A stretch of 64,000 nt of DNA, from positions 14,605 to 78,604 of the forward strand of contig VZSF01004860.1 of the NCBI GenBank assembly GCA_013398295.1, given 5' to 3'. The position numbers and the translations under genes are program-made. The DNA is from Chionis minor. Taxonomy: Eukaryota > Chordata > Aves > Charadriiformes > Chionididae. The notes below the pieces were generated by a model. It was not told the DNA's origin. It saw only the letters and a program-made list of their open reading frames with translations, and searched no databases. Below are positions 12,881 through 22,318 of the stretch, piece after piece (within the stretch, counting starts at the first letter, position 1; the number at the start of each line of letters is the position of its first letter).

Positions 12881-13682
12881 TCCATGACCAGAATCGTCAC
12901 CATTGCACAGCAATCCTCTTTGACTTTACATCAGAGATTAATTTGTTTCCTAAAGCCTGTGCCATGATTGAGACATTACTCATTAAAAAGAGATGGTCTG
13001 CATTTATTTGTCTCCCCTCTACAGGCACTGAACCAAATTGTTTTCAGACCGTTCAGCTGAAATCTGTACTCTTAAAATTAGGTCATTGCCCTGATAAATC
13101 CTTCCTAACTATATATCCAGAGAGCTGATTAAAATCCAATCTATTTGACATTATAATTAAGCCTCACATCTAGTTTAGAGTTTTATAATTACAGCTCTGC
13201 ATCCTGAGAAAGATCAGAGGTCTCTCCTGTTCAGCTGAGGGATCACTACAGTTCTGCTGAGAGCATTTGAGGGGAGGCAGCACTGGTCTTTACACATACA
13301 TGGGAGACGGATATGTGCTGCTTGTCGATTAGCAGATCTGCCCAGATCTGCAGACGTGCCCTGCAGGAGCAGTGTGGCATTTGGAATATGAGGGAAAAAC
13401 TGATTTTTCAATACGACTCAGCAAGCAGATGCCAGTGACCAAGAGCAACGTGGGCTGATTCTTTGTTATCAATGTAGCAAGGCTGAGCTCACTACAAACA
13501 TTGAACCAAACCACCAAGTGTATTTTTACCCTTATTTTGCTTGATTTTCCTGCACCTGATTTTCCCTGCCAGTTTTTCCTTTTTCATGTTTCTCCAGTGC
13601 AGGTGGGGTGCAGGAAAGGGGGAGAGCTGCCCATAAAGAGCCAAGGTTTTGTCTTACTCTGAACTTATTTGAAATATGCCCA
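12881..13682. other. Non-coding DNA, nothing recognised
   Basis: About 800 bases of mixed composition leading up to the CR1 at 13683. A local CAGATCTGCC/CAGATCTGCA repeat lies at about 13334-13353. No gene or known repeat is identified. Confidence 0.45.
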
Positions 13683-14171
13683 GGGGAACTGGATGCCATC
13701 CAGAGGGACCTGGAGAGGCTTGACATGTGCAAACCTCATGAAGTTCAACAAGGCTAGGTGCAAGTTCCTGCACCTAGGTCACAGCAATCCCAAGCACAAA
13801 TACAAGGTGGGCAGAGAATGGATTGAGAGCAGCCCTGAGGAGAATGGGGGTGTTTGTTGATGAGAAGCTCAACATGAGCCAGCAATGTGCACTTGCAGCT
13901 CAGAAGACCAATTGTATCCTGGGCCATCAAAGGAAGCATGGCCAGCAGGTAAAGGGAGGTGATTCTGCCCCTCTATTCTGTTCTTGTGGGACCCCACCTG
14001 GAATACTATGCCCAGTTCTGGGGCCCCAACATAAGGACATGGACCTGTTGGAGCGGGTCCAAACGTGGCCATGAAGATGATCAGAGGGCTGGAGCACCTC
14101 TGCTGTGAAGACAAGCTGAGAGAGTTGTGGTTGTTCAGCCTTGAGAAGAGAAGGCTCCGGGGAGACCTTAA
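13683..14171 (+). mobile_element. CR1 LINE, sense, 5' part (before LTR insertion)
   Basis: Well-preserved CR1 ORF2 C-terminal coding text on the plus strand. It has 'ctggatgccatccagagggacctgg', then sequence for NLMKFNKARCKFLHLG-type residues near 13730-13780, an 'EKLNMSQQCALAAQKTNCILG' region at about 13861-13920, and 'ctggagcacctctgctgtgaagac' at about 14088-14112. It stops at 'ggggagacctta' (about 14160-14171), where an LTR interrupts it; the CR1 resumes at 14526. Small indels shift the frame, so the copy is inactive. It appears less decayed than most other CR1 copies in the window. Confidence 0.93.
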
Positions 14172-14173
14172 GT

Positions 14174-14525
14174 TGTAGTTTGGTCTCAGCTCGCAACAAA
14201 GAACAACTCGGCTGCTCACCCACCCCCCCCCCCCCAGCGGTGGGGGATAATTGGAACAAAAAGGCAAAACAAGTGGGTTGAGTTAAAGGCAATTTAACAG
14301 AACAGCAAAGGAAATAGGTAAACAACAACAATAACACTGATGGAGGAATGTACAAAAAGGGTTACTGTACCACTGCATGCCAACCAGTCCTGGGAATCCC
14401 TAGCCAGCTCCCAAGCAGAGACTTCCCCGACTCCTCCCCTAGCTACCTCTCTCCTAAAGACTGGGCATGTGTGGAATACCCCAGCCGTGCCAGAAATTAA
14501 CCCTGTCCCTGCTGGAACCAGGACA
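14174..14525 (+). mobile_element. LTR fragment (avian ERV type) nested in CR1
   Basis: About 350 bp splits one CR1 between 'gagacctta' and 'cttacagcagcc'. It begins TGTAGTTTGGTCTCAGC and ends CCAGGACA, the TG...CA form of an LTR. Its internal wording (AGAACAACTCGGCTGCTCAC; GTGGGTTGAGTTAAAGGC; TTTAACAGAACAGCAAAGG) is of a kind I associate with abundant bird ERV LTRs. CTTA lies close to both edges and may be a degraded target-site duplication, though extra bases sit between it and the termini. The element is short, and a block before 'aaattaaccctgtccctgctgg' (about 14494-14515) seems deleted. A C13 run is at 14223-14235. No internal viral genes are present. Confidence 0.75.
14223..14235. repeat. 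C13 homopolymer inside the LTR
   Basis: Thirteen consecutive C residues within the LTR at 14174-14525. This is a likely length polymorphism or sequencing weak point, about 700 bases before the assembly gap at 14937. Confidence 0.95.
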
Positions 14526-14820
14526 ACTTACAGCAGCCTTCCAGTACTTAAAGGAGGCCTACAGAAAAGATCATGAGGGACTCTTTACCAGGGAGTGTAG
14601 CAATAGGACAAGGGGTAAAGGTTTTAAACTGAAAGAGGGTAGGCTTAGATTTAGAAGCAATTCTTTAACCTGGGGATGGTGGGACACTGGAACAGGTTGT
14701 CCAGGGAAGTTGTAGAAGCCCCATCCCTGGAAGTGCTCAAGACTAGGTTGGATGGGCTTTGAGCAACCTGGTCTAGTGGAAGATGTCCTTGCCCAAGGCA
14801 GGGGGGTTGGAACTAGATGA
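14526..14820 (+). mobile_element. CR1 LINE, sense, 3' part (after LTR insertion), copy 1
   Basis: Continuation of the CR1 begun at 13683: 'acagcagccttccagtacttaaaggagg', 'gacaaggggtaaaggttttaaactgaaagaggg', 'gggacactggaacaggttgtccaggg' and 'ggatgggctttgagcaacctgg', up to 'ggggttggaactagatga'. The usual final bases and the ATTCTATG-like tail are missing, so the 3' end was lost. The 101-codon minus-strand frame at 14571-14876 is antisense CR1. The whole block is repeated exactly at 14957-15251. Confidence 0.92.
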
Positions 14821-14936
14821 AACTCTGGTGCATAGGGACAATTCATGCATGACTTCCATTGGGAAAAGGAAAACATCTGCCTTTACATATTTTAAAGACC
14901 ACTTACCTACTTACATGTTGTTTTCCTGCATGGAAA

Positions 14937-14937
14937 N
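14937..14937. other. Unknown base (assembly join)
   Basis: The only N noticed in the window. It sits exactly at the junction of the two identical 430-bp copies and marks a gap or join of minimal stated length. Confidence 0.97.
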
Positions 14938-14956
14938 CCCTGCTGGAACCAGGACA

Positions 14957-15251
14957 ACTTACAGCAGCCTTCCAGTACTTAAAGGAGGCCTACAGAAAAG
15001 ATCATGAGGGACTCTTTACCAGGGAGTGTAGCAATAGGACAAGGGGTAAAGGTTTTAAACTGAAAGAGGGTAGGCTTAGATTTAGAAGCAATTCTTTAAC
15101 CTGGGGATGGTGGGACACTGGAACAGGTTGTCCAGGGAAGTTGTAGAAGCCCCATCCCTGGAAGTGCTCAAGACTAGGTTGGATGGGCTTTGAGCAACCT
15201 GGTCTAGTGGAAGATGTCCTTGCCCAAGGCAGGGGGGTTGGAACTAGATGA
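14957..15251 (+). mobile_element. CR1 LINE 3' part, copy 2 (duplicate)
   Basis: Exact second copy of the CR1 segment 14526-14820, produced by the duplication around the N at 14937. The short LTR end at 14938-14956 is likewise duplicated. It should not be counted as an independent insertion. Confidence 0.9.
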
Positions 15252-15367
15252 AACTCTGGTGCATAGGGACAATTCATGCATGACTTCCATTGGGAAAAGG
15301 AAAACATCTGCCTTTACATATTTTAAAGACCACTTACCTACTTACATGTTGTTTTCCTGCATGGAAA

Positions 15368-18300
15368 GCAGTATTATATTGTTCATCACCATTATACTGC
15401 TTGGAATAAGTGTGAATAAGGGCACATGGGAGAAAAAAAATAATAAAATTATGCCTGTAGTTATTATTGCATACAATCAGAGGCAAAGCCTCCCTCCACA
15501 TGTCCATTTTAGCTCCTCAGCCCTTTACCTCAACTTTGTTTTCAAAACACACCAGACTGACTCCATTTCTAAATCAGCCTATCGGTCAGGTCCTGTACCA
15601 GCCCAGTAGTCAAATTTTTCCCATTGACATATCTTTAAAAGAGAAAAAAGTTGTATCACTTTATTAACTTTAGAAAATTTCTGGTCATTGCAGAAAAAAA
15701 ATTCTCACAGCTGTTACATGGCAGACTGGCCCAGACCTTCGCTGCATTTTAAATGTCCCAAGAGTCAGTGATGGTTTGCATTTATTGCCTGTTCTGTTCA
15801 GTTGCCATTACTCATGTTACATAGCGCCATTTTGCTACGAGGACCTTTACCTCTGTATTGCACAGCAGGATGAGGAACACACGCTGATCAACTATTTTTC
15901 CCATTCAAACAGATGGTGTGTTACTCTTCATTACCCTGGGAAGCTTCCCAATTCATTCCAGTCTAATTTCACTCTTTGCTTTTGCTCTGTAAAAAAAAAT
16001 ATACTAAATAGCACTATAGTTAGCTCTCCAAATAAACTTATTTGTCAGCTTTTGAAATTACATTGTTTTTAGAAAGGATGGTTCTTCCATACATAACATT
16101 TTCATTTGATTTCTGCTGTACTATATGTAGCTTTAAAAATAAAAATACCACTTTTGTGATCAATTGTTTCAGTGACTTCAGATCTTTTTTTCAGTGAATG
16201 CAAGGAATTTTATAAGGGTATTTTGATATGCATCAGAAAATCTCAAATAAGGCATTTCTTCCTGCTTTATCATGTTATTGCTTCCTGTGTTTACCAGAAT
16301 ACTGTATGTATTCAGATGTTGCACTGAAGCAAATGAGGAGTATCCTCTTATCAGGGCTTTCTCCAGCTGAAGTCTCATTTCCTTTCTTGTACATGCTCCT
16401 GTACAGTGATCTCCTTTTCTAAATGCATTTCTAAGTATTTGCAATTTTGGAGTTATCTACTTTTTTTATCACGTAAATATGTATTTCAAGATGATATTAA
16501 GTGCTTCCTTTTTTTGGTATATTTTGTCATATTAGTAGGCACTAGTTGCACAGATGTATATACTTTTTAAATCGGGCTTCCACTTTCTGGAAACGGTCAG
16601 TCATGTTCAGACTTTATTTTGCAACTCAGGCTAACCAGAACATAAAGTATACCTTGTATTACCTCTGTAAAATATTCTGCAATAAGACAAATAGGTTTTT
16701 TTCTTCTGCATGTCTTTCTCTTGCCTATTTTGATTGGTAATATGCATCTTTGGCTCCATAAGATTCAACCCCATCCGTTTCTGACAGATTATTTATTTTT
16801 TCTTCCTTCAGTCATAGAACTCAGATTGTCTTTACTTGTCTGCCTTCTATCTCCCTCTGTCAGCCATGAATGAATAAAATTCCTGTGCCCTGCTACCATC
16901 CAACTACAGACACAAGGCAAAGTTAATATAATGTCAGATAACAGGACTCCATTTGGCAGTGCTTGTTGGTTGGGGTCGGTTTCATCCAAAGTCACACTTT
17001 CCTGTTGGGAACCCATGAGCCATTCCATGCTGTCTTTCTCAAATACAGGTCTGTGCAGTGAGATGGCAATTACAGTTAACACAAGGAGGTTTGATCCGAT
17101 TGTTACCATTTGTTCTTCATTTAAGTAGACCTGCCTGAGTTTCTCTTTTTTTCCGACTTTCTCTGTGTCTTAGTGCATGTGAAGAAGCTTTGCTCTGCAA
17201 TCAAGATTGAAAGAAGAAAAAGAATGTTTAGCTAAGTCAATAACCATTCTCTCCAAGCTCTTTTCCCTCCACACAATTACTGTAACTGTAGCCATGTCTG
17301 AAACACTCGAACTGAGACAATTGTTCTTAGCCATTGCTTTATGCAACCAGGAAAACATTTACAGTTCTGTGTTTGTATAGGCTCTAGGGTTTTTTCCGTA
17401 TCAATACTAACACTACTGGGAATACAATTTAAACAACTTCCAACTAGACAAGTATCTAAATCCCTAATTCTATGAGGCACTAAGATTTTATATATATACA
17501 AATATAAACATGTGTGTATATATCTATTATTTTAAGTAAATTATTAGTCCCATATAATTTGAAGTTTTAATATAGTTTTCTGCCCTACTGAATTATGTCT
17601 CTCACCTTTGCAATTGTTTGTCAGCAACAGATACTCATATTCCCATAACAATAGAGACTAACCATACTTACTGAAATTCGGTCATTGATTGGCTAGACAA
17701 GACTAGCTAGTTAAGTCTAATTCACATCTATTACCAATGCAACAGCATCATGAGGAGAGTAACTGAACACAAGTCGTTCAAAAACCAGACTTAACTGGAA
17801 GGAAAAATCTGTGTATTTATTCTTCAGTGACATTCCCTGCACATTGATTGTTAAATTGTATGGATTCTGCTAAAAATTTGGTTATGTCAGAAGTATAGTG
17901 CCTGTGTTTAACTATAATAATTCATTTTCTTAAATATTAGTGTTGCATTTTCAGGGAAAATGTAGCAAAAGGTGTCAAGAGAGTGAATAAAGCCACAGTG
18001 CTACACCTTGTGCACTCCTCACTATTATTTTGAATATGTTTATAGTTGAATTTTCATGGGAAAAGTAATTGCTGTTACATATAACTTGTGATAGAAAATT
18101 AAAAGAAAGAGGTATGCAACTTCTAAAAAAAAGAAGAAAAAAAAGAAACAATAAGAAAAAAATGAAGGTGCTGGTACTATTTTAAACCCCCTGTATATAA
18201 ATTGTTTGCTATCTATTCACTTTCAGAAGTCAAAATGTTCATCTAATTATCCACTTGCTGATAAGCATATTTATTTTTTTTTAAATGAAAGTCAAACACA

Positions 18301-18854
18301 AAGGAGGGCTAAAAATATTTTATCTAGCTAATGAGAATCACAAATTAAGCATGACAGTCCAAGTGTAAAATAAATCCAGTCATTAGGGTCAAGTGTTCCC
18401 TGTGTGCACCGGATTTTCGGAGGGGTTATAACTGAGTCATTTCTATTATGATAGATGAAGTTTTTAATACAAGCTTTCTTCTCTTGCTGATATTTCTTTA
18501 TAGTCAGGAATCCAAAGTCTTGTGAAATAGAGAATTATGCAAAAGTTAGCGTCATCCTGAGCAAAATGAAGCGAGAAAGTGGGAAGCAGGAGAATGAGTA
18601 ACTATGTGTGAGCAACATCTAGTGGCTAACATCTCATTATGAAGCATGGAGGCACTGGACATTATTTTAAGCTTATTTTTGACACTGAATGCTTCTGGGA
18701 GGAAATGAAGCATATGAGGGGAAAAGACAGCTCTGCCTGTTGGTGCAGCTTCTGAACTAAAAGTTCCCAAGAGCTCCCCTTGACTCTTTCTTCACCTTGT
18801 GGCCTCAGGTAATAAACTGAGCATTTGAAGGGTAAGTCTATACTTGCACATGGT
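15368..18854. other. Unique AT-rich non-coding DNA
   Basis: About 3.5 kb with A/T-rich tracts, including a TATATA stretch near 17490-17525 and an A-rich block at 18124-18165. A 106-codon minus-strand frame (16789-17109) begins with a hydrophobic run but has no recognisable domain or flanking splice pattern. No gene is supported. Confidence 0.5.
18124..18165. repeat. A-rich low-complexity tract
   Basis: About 40 bases of A with scattered G, C and T. Confidence 0.85.
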
Positions 18855-19575
18855 TGTGCTTTGGGTTGACTGGACAAGGTATGTGACACAAAGCCCTTTT
18901 TGTGGTGTGCACTATGGCACTGCATCTCCACTCCTTTCGCAGGCTGGAACTTGTCCGTAACAGCCCTTTCCAGCTGTGCAGTAAGAAGAAGGGGTGGTGT
19001 CGAAGTTCACCCCCAGCCGGGAGCTAGAACTAGGAATAAGCCTGTTGCTTATTCCATCCCCTGATGATATGAGGGAGAGAATTAGAAGAGTAAAAGTGAG
19101 AAAATTCACGGGTTGAGATGAAGACAGTTTAAGAAGTAAAGCAAAAGCCGCGCACACAGGCAAAGCAAAAGGAGGAATTCATTCACTACTTCCCATCAGC
19201 AGGCAGGTGTTCAGCCATCTCCAGGAAAGCAGGGCTCCATCATGCATAACAGTTACTTGGGAAGATGAATGCCATCACTCCGAACATCCCTCCTTCCTCC
19301 TTCTTCCCCCACCTTTATATACTGAGCATGATGTCATATGGCATGGAATATTCCTTTGGTAAGTTGGGGTCAGCTGTCCCAGCTGTGTCTCACAACTTCT
19401 TGTGTACTCCCAGCCTACTCGCTGGTGGAGAGGTATGAGGAGCAGAAAAGGCCTTGAGAGCTTAGCGACCAAGACATCAGTGCACTAGCAACACCACTCT
19501 CACCCCGAATCCAAAACACAGCACTACAGCACCTGTAACTCCATCCCAGCTGAAAAAATGACAGGCTGGACTGTC
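18855..19575 (+). mobile_element. Solo LTR of an avian endogenous retrovirus
   Basis: A roughly 720-bp GC-richer segment beginning TGTGCTTTGGGTTGACTGG and ending near GGCTGGACTGTCA. Its internal wording (AAGCAAAAGCCGCGCACAC; GTGTTCAGCCATCTCCAGG; GAGCATGATGTCATATGGC; CTACTCGCTGGTGGAGAGG) is of the kind I know from widespread bird ERV LTRs. A TATA-like TTTATATA lies at 19314-19321 after a pyrimidine-rich stretch, which fits a plus-strand LTR promoter. The LTR is followed directly by ordinary AT-rich DNA, with no primer-binding site, polypurine tract or gag-pol-env remnant, so a solo LTR left by recombination is likely. A target-site duplication could not be confirmed. The 83-codon (18912-19163) and 65-codon (19275-19472) minus frames in it are chance. 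Confidence 0.78.
19314..19321 (+). promoter_or_regulatory. TATA-like box in the solo LTR
   Basis: TTTATATA, just downstream of a C/T-rich run and upstream of CTGAGCATGATGTCATATGG. Its position suits an LTR core promoter. Activity today is unknown. Confidence 0.45.
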
Positions 19576-20914
19576 ACATCCCTGTTCTCTGAGGGTCATT
19601 TTCATTCTGCCTGAGCAGTCCTTGAATTCCCAAATCAGACACAGGCTGTGCAAATGAGGAAACAGTCCTATTATAATCCTGTCTCTTGTGCCTTCTTTTC
19701 ATCAAGGATCTAGAACCAGGGATATTTAAAACATATATGTAGATATTCTTAAAGAAATTTGTTTTAAAGGAATTTCTGATTACTTTGTACTGCCAGCAAA
19801 ACAAGCATCCCAAGTGATCAAATAGTCCGTTACATGGTCACCACATCCCTTTAGAGAAACAAAGCAGCTGTAGGGAATGAGACCTCTGTGACCTCATGAT
19901 CTTCTACCTAGGGGGAAAAAAAAGTCAATACACAACCATGAATATTTTTTAGATCTTCCATAGAAAAACAATAGATTGGATATCCACATGTGTCCATGGA
20001 CAATCTCTAAAGCAATGTTTAAAGAGTACAGTGAAAAAAACAGTTTATGCAACTACGTCATGCTATCCCATTTTCAAAACTTGCAGATGTACTAAATAAC
20101 TAATTCTCCATGTGAATCTGTTGTAAATATGAAGTAGGAAAACAGTCTTTCCAGACATATCAGCTAATAAAAAAAATCTCAAAACAAAGTACTTATATTA
20201 CTGCATAATTGTACCTTATGAGATGACACTCAGTGAATAATTTACTTCAAAGAGTTACTGTGTTTTTTATCAAGAATATTTGCAATCTATGAAACCACAA
20301 GAGAAACTGAAAAAACTGTCACAGCAGGACTAGTTAGGAAGCCCCTTGTACAAGTCATAGTTCCCTAGCAAAAAGCTGGACAGATACTCACAGATCTGTG
20401 TCGACCCTGGTAAGCCACAGAGACTTATTTTGTGGAAATGCACACAGTCAATTAAAACCGTTCCTTCTCATTTACAATACAAAGGCCTCTCCCCATTGCT
20501 GTTGAGCCCATCACAGTTTGACAAGTACATACTATGGGGAATACATCCTCTAATTTTACAAGACATTGAACACAACACCTTTTATTCCAGCTTACTCTGC
20601 TTTTGGGAAAACAGCTCTGCTTATCTTAAACTAAAAAAAGTAAGTGAGAAGCTATTTAGAAACTTTCCTTATCTGTCGTTATATGTCCTCCTAGAAAGCT
20701 TCAAGAGGTGACCAGCTGCAGAAGTCATTATCAGGTGACTTCATTAAGTGTCTTTCATAAGCGTTTTTCCCATGACAAAAGTTTTCCTGAGAAAAAGCAA
20801 AGGGAAAAGACTTCTCTATTAACTCTGAACTATGAACTGCTACCTTTCGGTATCCCATTGCATCATGGATTTAAAAGGATAACTGACAAGGCGGCAGACC
20901 CTCTCTGAATGAGA
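19576..20914. other. Unique AT-rich non-coding DNA
   Basis: About 1.3 kb without recognisable repeats or genes. The 93-codon plus frame (20430-20711) and the 79-codon minus frame (19574-19813) look random. Confidence 0.5.
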
Positions 20915-20965
20915 CGCTGTACAAGATGACCTCCAGACTGCTCTTCAGTTTCTTTAATTCTATGA
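20915..20965 (+). mobile_element. CR1 3' terminal fragment, decayed
   Basis: 'gctgtacaagatgacctcc' followed about 25 bases later by 'ttaattctatga' resembles the extreme CR1 3' end (target-aligned 'gacaagatgacctccagagg...attctatga'). It is only about 50 bp and diverged, so this is tentative. Confidence 0.5.
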
Positions 20966-22025
20966 AATAATCCCACACTGAGTCTCCAGTCTGATGTTAT
21001 CAGCCCATAAATGAATCTGGTTAGAAGCAGAGTTCAGAAGCTGAACAGACTTCCCAAAACAGCGGTTTTCTTCATTTCAGATCCTTAGAATGTATCACCT
21101 AATTGCCTCCTATCCTCAGCTGTCATTTTTAGTCCTTCATACTAAAGCTCTGACTGAACTCAGAAATGTGTTACTCATTTTTCTGCAGGCATCTGTCAGA
21201 TCTTTGGACTTTATGTCATATTAGAAAGCTTTTTTATGAAGGGTCAACAACCCTCTCAGGCAGTGCTGAAGAAATATAAGCAGGGACCATGCTAAACTGC
21301 AATAGATCCCAAATTACATATTTTGCACTTTTAAAAGGTGATTCACAGTTTTCTAGTTCCTCAGCTGACATGTTTTAAATTGGTACTTCAAAATGTCTGT
21401 CTTTTAGCACACGGATGCTGACCTCAACCCTGTTATCTTTGGGGGGAAAAAAAAAAAAAGAAAAAGAAAAAAGAAAAAGCTGAAGTATAAACTCAGGAAA
21501 GGAATTGCGAAAATAGAAATAGTAGATAAAAATCATAAACATCAATAATGTAGCAATGTTCAAAAAGCAGTAGCAGTAACAATGTATCAATGATCAAAAA
21601 AAGGTAAATGGCAAAGAAATTAGGAAGAAAACTGGGAAAGTGAATGGAGATCCAGAAAAGCTAATGCTTTATTGCAAATCTTTGTTTACTAGACAAAATA
21701 AATTTTTCTGTGTTTATTTATGTTCTGTAGTTAGTATCAAGGTGACACTTTGAAACGATATTCAAGCAGTAGCAATATGTCTTAGTTCCCATTGTTAGTG
21801 TGTGTTCACTGGTCTTTTTCAAGTTTGAACTGTTTGGGCTATAACAGAACATCTAGGGATTTTTTGTAGGTCAGTTTTTCCTTGGAAATTTTAGAATAAA
21901 AGAAAATGCGTACATAACAAGATGGCAGGAAGAACACTTATTTTTATATCTAAAAGAGTACAATGTCCTGTACTTCAAGAAAGCCTGAGATTTAAGAAGC
22001 AAAGGCTAGGGCAATCTTTTTAATT
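20966..22025. other. Unique AT-rich non-coding DNA
   Basis: About 1 kb, including an A-rich tract at 21439-21480. No gene is supported. Confidence 0.5.
21439..21480. repeat. G/A-rich low-complexity tract
   Basis: A G-run followed by A-runs with scattered G for about 40 bases. It accounts for a serine/phenylalanine-rich minus-strand frame at 21375-21590. Confidence 0.85.
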
Positions 22026-22318
22026 TGTATGACTACCTGATGGGAGAGACTAAGAAGATGGAGTCCAACTCTTCTCTGTGGTTCCGGTTAAAGGGCAAGA
22101 GACAATGGGCATAATTTAAAATGCAACGCATTCCATTTAAACCTCAGAGTTTGGTGGTATTTTACTGTCAGGCTGTTCGAACCTCCCTGGTTGCCCAAAA
22201 AGATCGTGAAGTCTCCATTATTGGAGATACTCAAAACATGACTGTGCAAAGCTAAAGAATAATGGAGGCTGGACTAGACATCTTCGGTGTCCCCTTCCAA
22301 CCTCAACAATTCTGTGAC
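22026..22318 (+). mobile_element. CR1 LINE 3' end, sense fragment
   Basis: CR1 3' region on the plus strand: 'gtatgactacctgatgggag', 'agacaatgggcataa', 'ccctggttgcccaaaa', 'ggaggctggactagacatc' and 'ccccttccaacctcaacaattctgtga'. Moderately diverged. It covers the end of ORF2 into the 3' UTR, with a single ATTCTGTGA-like tail unit. The 78-codon plus frame starting inside it (22262) is not a gene. Confidence 0.87.

Larger units (their letters stand above)
14507..15367. repeat. Exact 430-bp tandem duplication flanking a single N
   Basis: Bases 14507-14936 and 14938-15367 are the same 430-base sequence, offset by 431, with only the unknown base N at 14937 between them. The duplicated unit starts inside the LTR (CCCTGCTGGAACC), crosses the LTR/CR1 junction and the CR1 3' part, and ends in unique sequence (CTGCATGGAAA). 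Identity across the LTR, the old CR1 and the unique flank, plus the N, is what results when two overlapping contigs are placed end to end without merging. I read it as an assembly artefact rather than a biological duplication. Confidence 0.95.

Noticed and set aside
13869..14355. 132- and 142-codon minus-strand frames
   Set aside because: They span antisense CR1, the C13 run (giving Gly-rich text) and the LTR; they are composites of repeats.
14571..15307. Two identical 101-codon minus-strand frames (14571-14876 and 15002-15307)
   Set aside because: They are antisense to CR1 and identical only because of the duplicated block around the N.
14507..15367. The 430-bp repeat as a genuine segmental duplication
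   Set aside because: It flanks an N exactly, has no divergence and no biologically meaningful boundaries; an assembly join explains it better.
16789..17109. 106-codon minus-strand frame with a hydrophobic start, considered as a membrane protein exon
   Set aside because: One hydrophobic stretch only, no family resemblance and no splice evidence.
17455..17480. CR1 tail-like 'cctaattctatgaggc'
   Set aside because: Only the ATTCTATGA word matches; the upstream bases do not resemble the CR1 3' UTR.
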